Origin: Chara braunii
Lineage: Eukaryota > Streptophyta > Charophyceae > Charales > Characeae
Length of the DNA stretch: 21,518 nucleotides
NCBI GenBank assembly: GCA_003427395.1
Contig: BFEA01000358.1
Location: 262,707-284,224, forward strand
Direction: 5' to 3'
The notes below the pieces were generated by a model. The model did no database searches. It saw only the letters and a list, made by a program, of their open reading frames with translations, and had not been told where the DNA came from. Position numbers and translations under genes: made by a program. Each line of letters opens with the position of its first letter. Position 1 is the stretch's first letter. Shown one piece after another: positions 17,191 to 21,518 of the stretch.

Positions 17191-17407
17191 TGCGCACGTC
17201 GGCCGCTGACAGCCTGCATTAAAAAAAATAAAAAAATTCGAAAATTTGGGGGGGTTGTTTTTGGTAAGTAGCAAAAAAAATTAAAAAAAATAAAAACAAA
17301 TAAATATTCATTTATTGATTGTTTTTTTTAACCAGTAATTGATTGATTGATTGATGATTGATTGATTGATTGATTGATTGATCGTTTGGTTGGTTGGGGG
17401 AGGGTCG

Positions 17408-17440
17408 CCCCCCCCCCCCCCCCCCCCCCCCCCCCCCNCC
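17408..17440. repeat. C30 homopolymer with an ambiguous base
   Basis: C runs from 17408 to 17437, then an N at 17438 and CC, followed by CA repeats to about 17463. The N marks a base the assembly could not resolve, so the length here is uncertain. Confidence 0.9.
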
Positions 17441-18060
17441 ACACCCACCCACACACACACACACTTGCACGGCAAACGAGTTCGCTGCTTTGCTCTTATT
17501 TGGATGGAATCTTGGTGCGTTTGAGCTCTCTGCTTGGTACATGACTATCTGATTTCCCTCAATCAATCAATTATTCAATCAAACCCTTTTTTTGTTTATT
17601 TGTTTTCAATTTTTGCATCTTCATTTTTTTTTAACACCTAATTTCCCTACAAATAATCCAGATGTATTTCTAAAAAAAATACAGCGCAACTCAGGGACCA
17701 TATCCCTCATGATAAAAAATGACAAAAAAAAATTCCTGCTTTTCTTTTTATTTATTTTTTTAATATTTTGTTTAAATCGAATTTCGTTTTTCATTTTTAA
17801 AAAATCGTAAACGAAGTCCAATTCCGAAATAAAAAACATAGGATTGTAGGGTTTTTCAAGCCCTACACCCATATATTTTTATTTTTATTTTTTACGTATT
17901 TTTTGGGGTAAAAAAAAAAAAAAAAAAAAAAAACAGGGCGCGGTCGTGGCCATAAGCAGCCGAAAGCCCGCGGCCTAGGCCGTGGGTGTCACGTAGCCGG
18001 CACCCCTAGTACTTGCCCGGGTCGTTTAAAAAAAAAAAAAACGGAATTGTGCAGTTCTCC

Positions 18061-18203
18061 TTTTTTTTTTTTTGTTGTTGTTGTTGAGAAAACATCCCTT
18101 GGGGTGCTAGGGGTGTTGATAAGAGCAATCACCCCTAGCCCCTAAGAGAGACTCCATCTATTGGTGGGGAATTTCAACCGCTGGAAAGCGGGTCCAGCGT
18201 CCC
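18061..18203 (-). mobile_element. SINE-like retroposon, copy B
   Basis: On the minus strand it begins GGGACGCTGGACCCGC and ends AACAACAACAAC then A13. The 5' hairpin is GCTGGA / TCCAGC. The conserved block is CCCCACCAATAGATGGAG. The 3' hairpin (18106-18139) is GCTAGGGGTG / CACCCCTAGC, then A, TTG / CAA and loop CTCTTAT. Compared with copy C, several stem positions changed on both sides. Confidence 0.75.
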
Positions 18204-18589
18204 ATATATACAGGACAACTGAGAATGTCTGAAAACACTTCAAAACAGTGACCGTGGGGCCTGCCAGCATTGATTGCCCTGGGATCCAGGGGATTGACTG
18301 AGCAGGCCTATGCAGTGTACAGGATTTCGTCGGGGTTGGTAGTGGGAAGATGGGATTGAAGCTGTTGACTTGGTCTTGGTGCAGTCTACTTTTAACTCCC
18401 CCAAAACCAACCCTGTCTCATTTCAATCTATCCTTTAGCCCATAACTCCCCCATACCATTCCATATCAACCAGAGCTAAGGGAGAGGGTGGGAAAAATCC
18501 AGCAGAGTCTGAGAGGGGCCGGAGCAGGATAGAGGAATCAATCTTTGTTCAATCCTGAAAGCATAGGTGGTAGTCCCTTTCCCCTTCCT
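18204..18589. other. No feature recognised
   Basis: Mixed sequence with no open frame of note, downstream of the LINE remnant on its strand. It could include the LINE 3' UTR, but no poly(A) junction is visible. Confidence 0.35.
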
Positions 18590-19530
18590 CTATGTCTTCC
18601 CCCCCTTCTCTCCGCTCTTCCATGTTACCTTAGCGCTCCAACCCCCCTCCCCCCCGCCCAGACAGTCTTTACAGAACCTCTGAATGTGTTGTCTGATTTC
18701 CTGTTTAGAGTGTAGATATGTGATCTTTTCTTTGAATCTTTCCAATTGAATGGAAACGTCATCTTGTATTTGTTCCTTTATTGAGTTGATGAACTTTGTT
18801 GCATCCCGGCGCACCCCTTCCATTTCGAGTGTGCATCGTCTCCACCAGATGGCCCAGATAACTGCCCGGCGCCCTATTTTAAACATATTTTCTTCAAAGG
18901 GGGTGGCTTGCTCTGGAGCCCATGCCTCACAGAGGGGCGCTCTCCAGTCCCATGGCCAGGGTTGCGAAGTGCCCAGTTGTCTCCCTGCGAAGAGATTCTG
19001 ACTTTTTATTCGATATAATATACTATTAAAATTTTAAAATAGTGTATTATATTAACTATTAAATTATTTATATAATATCATACTTATCAGATTATTGATA
19101 GATCCTCCACAACCATATTGCTGCCGGGCACTGCAAAAACATGTGTTCTATGGTCTCAGGCCATTTCCGAGCCGGAACGGATGTTGTGCATAACTTGCAC
19201 CATGGTCTAGGCGCGTTCTGTCTATCAGCCAGTCATTGGTCGGCAGAGACCTATGTTCCACCTGCCATTGGAGTGAGGCCAGTTTCGCCAGCATGGCCTT
19301 GATCGCCTTAAACCACTTACCCGGCCGCAGCATGTCTCTCCCCACGTTTAGATGCTTCATCCAGCGCGCCTCTATACCATGTCTTTCAGATTTACTCCCG
19401 GTCGCAGCATTCGGTAAGTTGCCTTGAACGAGAGAGACTGCAGCCGCCGCACCGCAGACCTCCCCATCCCATATTCATGGGTCCATATCCACTCATCACG
19501 GTCCAAAGGTAGCTCTTGGATTGGTTTATT
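18590..19530 (-). pseudogene. LINE reverse-transcriptase C-terminus (zf-RVT), broken
   Basis: Read from 19530 down, the piece contains DRDEWIWTHEYGMGRSAV, then (after a frameshift near 19385) KLASLQWQVEHRSLPTNDWL, then (after another near 19195) CKLC, ETIEHMFLQCPAAIWLW, and finally FEENMFKIGRRAVIWAIWWR with a helical tail to about 18600. The CKLC pair, the His and the following Cys give C-x2-C-x14-H-x4-C, the pattern of the zinc-binding zf-RVT domain after the reverse transcriptase in plant LINEs. The aromatic-rich IWAIWWRR segment also fits the usual C-terminal part. The reverse-transcriptase catalytic domain itself is absent; upstream the sequence passes into the 200-bp repeat. Two frameshifts, a stop and an AT-rich insert show it is not functional. 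Confidence 0.75.
19005..19098. mobile_element. AT-rich palindromic insert in the LINE remnant
   Basis: Almost pure A/T, with TATAATATACTATT and AATAGTGTATTATA facing each other around AAAATTTTAA (19012-19049), then further ATTAACTATTAAATTAT. It separates two parts of the LINE frame and introduces a stop directly after the RIYQ residues. Composition differs sharply from its neighbours, which supports insertion of a small MITE. Target duplication is not clear. Confidence 0.5.
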
Positions 19531-19856
19531 CCTCCTTTTGGCTGCTGCCGCTTGCCATTTTGCTTCGGCAGCCGACCCCTGAAAGTTGCGGCGTGCAAGT
19601 CGCCGCATCCGAGAAAAATGGCTGGGAACATACTGGTGGTTTAAACCACCTGTACTTCCAAGGCACTTTTCTCCAGGGCTGGAAACGTGCTGCAAAGTGC
19701 GCACCAAAAAAAAACGAACCGGCACGGGCCTCCTTTTGGCTGGCGCTGGCAGCCAATTTGCTCCGGTGGCCGAGCCCTGAAACCTGCGGCAGGATGCTAG
19801 CCGCGACTTGGAAAAAATATATGGGAAACGTACCGGTGGTTTTAAACCACCACTCC
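19531..19856 (+). repeat. Two tandem copies of the 200-bp dispersed repeat
   Basis: Unit 1 starts CCTCCTTTTGGCTG at 19531 and unit 2 at 19729. Both carry AGCC..CCCTGAAA, GCGGC, CGAGAAAAATGG or TGGAAAAAATAT, GGGAAC, and end with the palindromes GGTGGTTTAAACCACC (19638-19653) and GGTGGTTTTAAACCACC (19836-19852). A middle block (GTACTTCCAAGGCACTTTTC) is shared with 16490-16691 and 16891-16950. A minus-strand frame of 200 codons (19372-19974) runs through both units into the LINE piece; this may be chance or a chimeric transcript. Confidence 0.75.
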
Positions 19857-20520
19857 CCCCGACAACACGAAACGGTAGTATACTTTTACGGAAAGGCTTC
19901 GGACTACTAGTAGGTGAACGGCGTACCGGGAAGATTGAGGCCAGGGCTACTGGCGGTGGGACCCACGATTTCACTCTGCCCGCCGGGATTCAGCTGTCCG
20001 CCCTCCAGGGTGTAGGACATCAAGGGTTTCTTTTTTCAGTCGTTTCCTTTTTTCCTTTCGTTCTTTTTTTTTTCCTTGGGATTTTCTGATTGTTGTTTTT
20101 CAGGCATGTCCGTTCAGCGTGTCTGCCTTTCCGCCGAGCACCTCCTGGTCCATCTGCCATCGTTTCCCTTTTTTTTATACATATATAAAGTCCAGGGTGT
20201 TGTAGAGGTCGGTTTCTGGACCCACGACAGGTACCTATCTACAGTCAGCAACTAATTTATGGGACTCAGACCATCCTATCTTGGAGAATCCCCCTCAGAC
20301 AGCCCTACTGCAGGTTCCCCAACGATTTCCTCCACCAGAGTCTGTCTACTTCCACCCCTCCTACTGGCAGCAACCTTTCACCACGCCATGCATGTCAGTG
20401 ATGTGACCCCCTGTGAACGACCACGTCCAGGATGTAGTGGATGCCTGTCGCCCTTCACCGACCTGCAAACAGCCATCCCGACTCATGCCAGGCTGTCGAC
20501 GATCCCTTTCATGAGCGGCG

Positions 20521-20522
<2 letters not shown>
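19857..20522 (+). other. Unrecognised region with splice-acceptor-like site and short frames
   Basis: CTGATTGTTGTTTTTCAG ending at 20103 resembles a 3' splice site with a polypyrimidine tract. The following ATG at 20106 opens 48 codons to a stop at 20250-20252. An overlapping frame from about 20205 to 20409 reads YLQSATNLWDSDHPILENPP and SVYFHPSYWQQPFTTP, with protein-like composition. Another frame (20259-20675) runs into the TC repeat. No family is recognised. It could be an exon of an unknown gene or retroelement. A TATATAAAG at 20181-20189 is noted without further support. Confidence 0.3.

Positions 20523-20588
<66 letters not shown>
20523..20588. repeat. (TC)33 microsatellite
   Basis: An uninterrupted TC run of 66 bases, followed by a further CT-rich piece to about 20610. 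Confidence 0.95.
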
Positions 20589-20591
<3 letters not shown>

Positions 20592-21440
20592 GTTGCTCTC
20601 TCTGTCTCTGCATGTGCTGCACACATGACAGGCCGAGGTAGAGCAACATGCGTGTCGACCTTTCCGCGAAGGTGAAGAAAACTAGCAAATCCCCCCCCCC
20701 CCCAAAAAAAAAAAAACCACCAAAAGAACAAGGCGGAAAAAAAATAATAATGTAAATGTGTTTGTTGTATGACATAGGTAAACAAAGTACGGATAAGAAA
20801 CCGCACATCCCAGAGCCATCTTGCTCAATGTCCAATAAATTCGGCGGCAATGTGGACAAGGAGTGCCTGCAACAGGAAAGCCATCGCGAGACAACAACAG
20901 TACTGCACCATACCCGACAGTGCCGACACACACACACACACACACACTTCATGGAGCCGTCTTGCTCCTTCTCCGACATTGTCGGGAAAGAGCGTCGCCA
21001 CGAGGAAGTCCAGCGGAAAAAGAGCTGGGGTGAGATATATAACATATAACATATATATACAGAGAGAGAGAGAGTTGTAGAGAGAGAAACTTGTCATGTG
21101 TGTGTGTGTGAGAGAGAGAGATGCAAAACGACACAAACACCCAAAGGCGGCACGGCTCACACACACACACACACACACCTTGACGACGGTCAGAACGCAG
21201 CGCAAACTCTTCTGGCGCCACGGCATGGATTTTGAGACCCCTGCAAACGCAAGCGCCGTGCCACACAGAAAGCCACACAGGGTGCACACAGCAAAGGCGG
21301 CAGCAAAACGGGCACACAGAGGACAGCTATGGCAGGCGGTCGACACACCACGACCAAGTCTGCCTTTTTGGGGTTCCTGGCGATGGCGTACGCAAGGCGG
21401 AATGAGTGAAAGCAAACCTCCGGCGGGGGGGGGCAGGGGG

Positions 21441-21442
<2 letters not shown>
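20589..21442. other. Microsatellite-studded sequence, no gene
   Basis: Contains C12 then A13 (20692-20716), CA runs at 20928-20947 and 21159-21178, GA and GT runs at 21060-21120, and ATATATA near 21050. The segments around 20813 (GAGCCATCTTGCTC) and 20954 (GAGCCGTCTTGCTC) are related, offset 141, so a diverged duplication may be present. Overlapping open frames have no recognisable domain. Confidence 0.6.

Positions 21443-21518
<76 letters not shown>
21443..21518. repeat. (GA)38 microsatellite, open at window edge
   Basis: GA runs for 76 bases up to the last base of the window and probably continues. Confidence 0.95.

Larger units (their letters stand above)
17044..18010. mobile_element. Putative ~1-kb element with GC-rich palindromic arms
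   Basis: The left arm 17044-17220 (AGCACCCTACGTGGCACCC, then GGCCACGG, CCTAGGCC) resembles the reverse complement of 17935-18004 (GGCTACGTGACACCCACGG, CCTAGGCC, CGCGGGC). Inside lie A/T-rich segments, (ATTG)n at 17336-17384 opposed by (CAAT)n at 17560-17580, a C30 run, (CA)n, and an AT-rich section with two incidental frames (17592-17810, 17621-17872 minus). A hairpin TGTAGGG / CCCTACA sits at 17845-17867. The layout echoes the 6.3-kb element on a small scale. Arm similarity is short, so the boundaries are tentative. Confidence 0.4.

Noticed and set aside
18106-18139. Possible hammerhead ribozyme core (CTGATAAGAG in the retroposon hairpin)
   Set aside because: The required CUGANGA core is not met and the bases are used in the conserved hairpin loop; no matching GAAA and cleavage-site elements were found.
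20175-20190. TATATAAAG as a promoter TATA box
   Set aside because: No transcription start, downstream gene or other promoter element supports it; such words are common in this DNA.
20483-20806. Arg/Glu-alternating frames over the TC/GA repeat
   Set aside because: They are translations of the dinucleotide repeat.

Overview
The window reads as eukaryotic nuclear DNA from a large, repeat-rich genome. No intact protein-coding gene, tRNA, rRNA or CRISPR array could be supported. The most clearly recognisable coding sequence is a broken LINE reverse-transcriptase C-terminus on the minus strand at 18590-19530. Its zinc-finger type (zf-RVT: C-x2-C, H-x4-C) is common in plant L1-like LINEs. Together with the many short inverted-repeat elements, poly(A)-ended retroposons and long simple-sequence tracts, this suggests a streptophyte (a charophyte alga or seed-free plant). 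That is an impression, not a demonstration.

Layout. 1-3410: a poly(T)-flanked short retroposon (1-127), a 100-bp tandem duplication (880-1079), a pyrimidine-rich stretch without a gene, a 183-bp foldback MITE (1951-2133), decayed coding-like sequence (2168-2475), and a large inverted-plus-tandem duplication (2470-3333) that abuts another retroposon copy with an A27 tail. 3540-5570: a cluster of three perfect hairpins, then ten copies of a 25-28 bp core set in unrelated spacers (4368-5110). 5571-7057: two copies of a roughly 710-bp AT-rich tandem unit, each ending in a GTACGTGTACG-rich palindromic segment.

6987-13332: the dominant structure, a putative 6.3-kb element with degenerate terminal inverted repeats of about 570-620 bp. 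It carries no recognisable transposase. Its interior consists of pyrimidine and purine tracts, tandem cassettes, (AATC)n hairpins, and a central third copy of the conserved subterminal core.

13333-18060: largely unrecognised single-copy-looking DNA with a second copy of the MITE (14624-14805), more retroposon copies (14848, 16750, 16964), copies of a roughly 200-bp repeat with a GGTGGTTTAAACCACC palindrome, and a small putative element with GC-rich palindromic arms (17044-18010). 18061-21518: another retroposon copy, the LINE remnant interrupted by an AT-rich palindromic insert, two more 200-bp repeats, an unrecognised region with a good-looking splice acceptor, and dinucleotide arrays running to the window edge.

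The signals most worth following are (1) the poly(A)-ended retroposon family, whose two hairpins keep their pairing through compensatory substitutions between copies, (2) the 6.3-kb inverted-repeat element with its central core, and (3) the ten-copy core array. The very long Glu/Ser/Arg reading frames between 7.7 and 12.7 kb are translations of simple repeats and are not annotated as genes.
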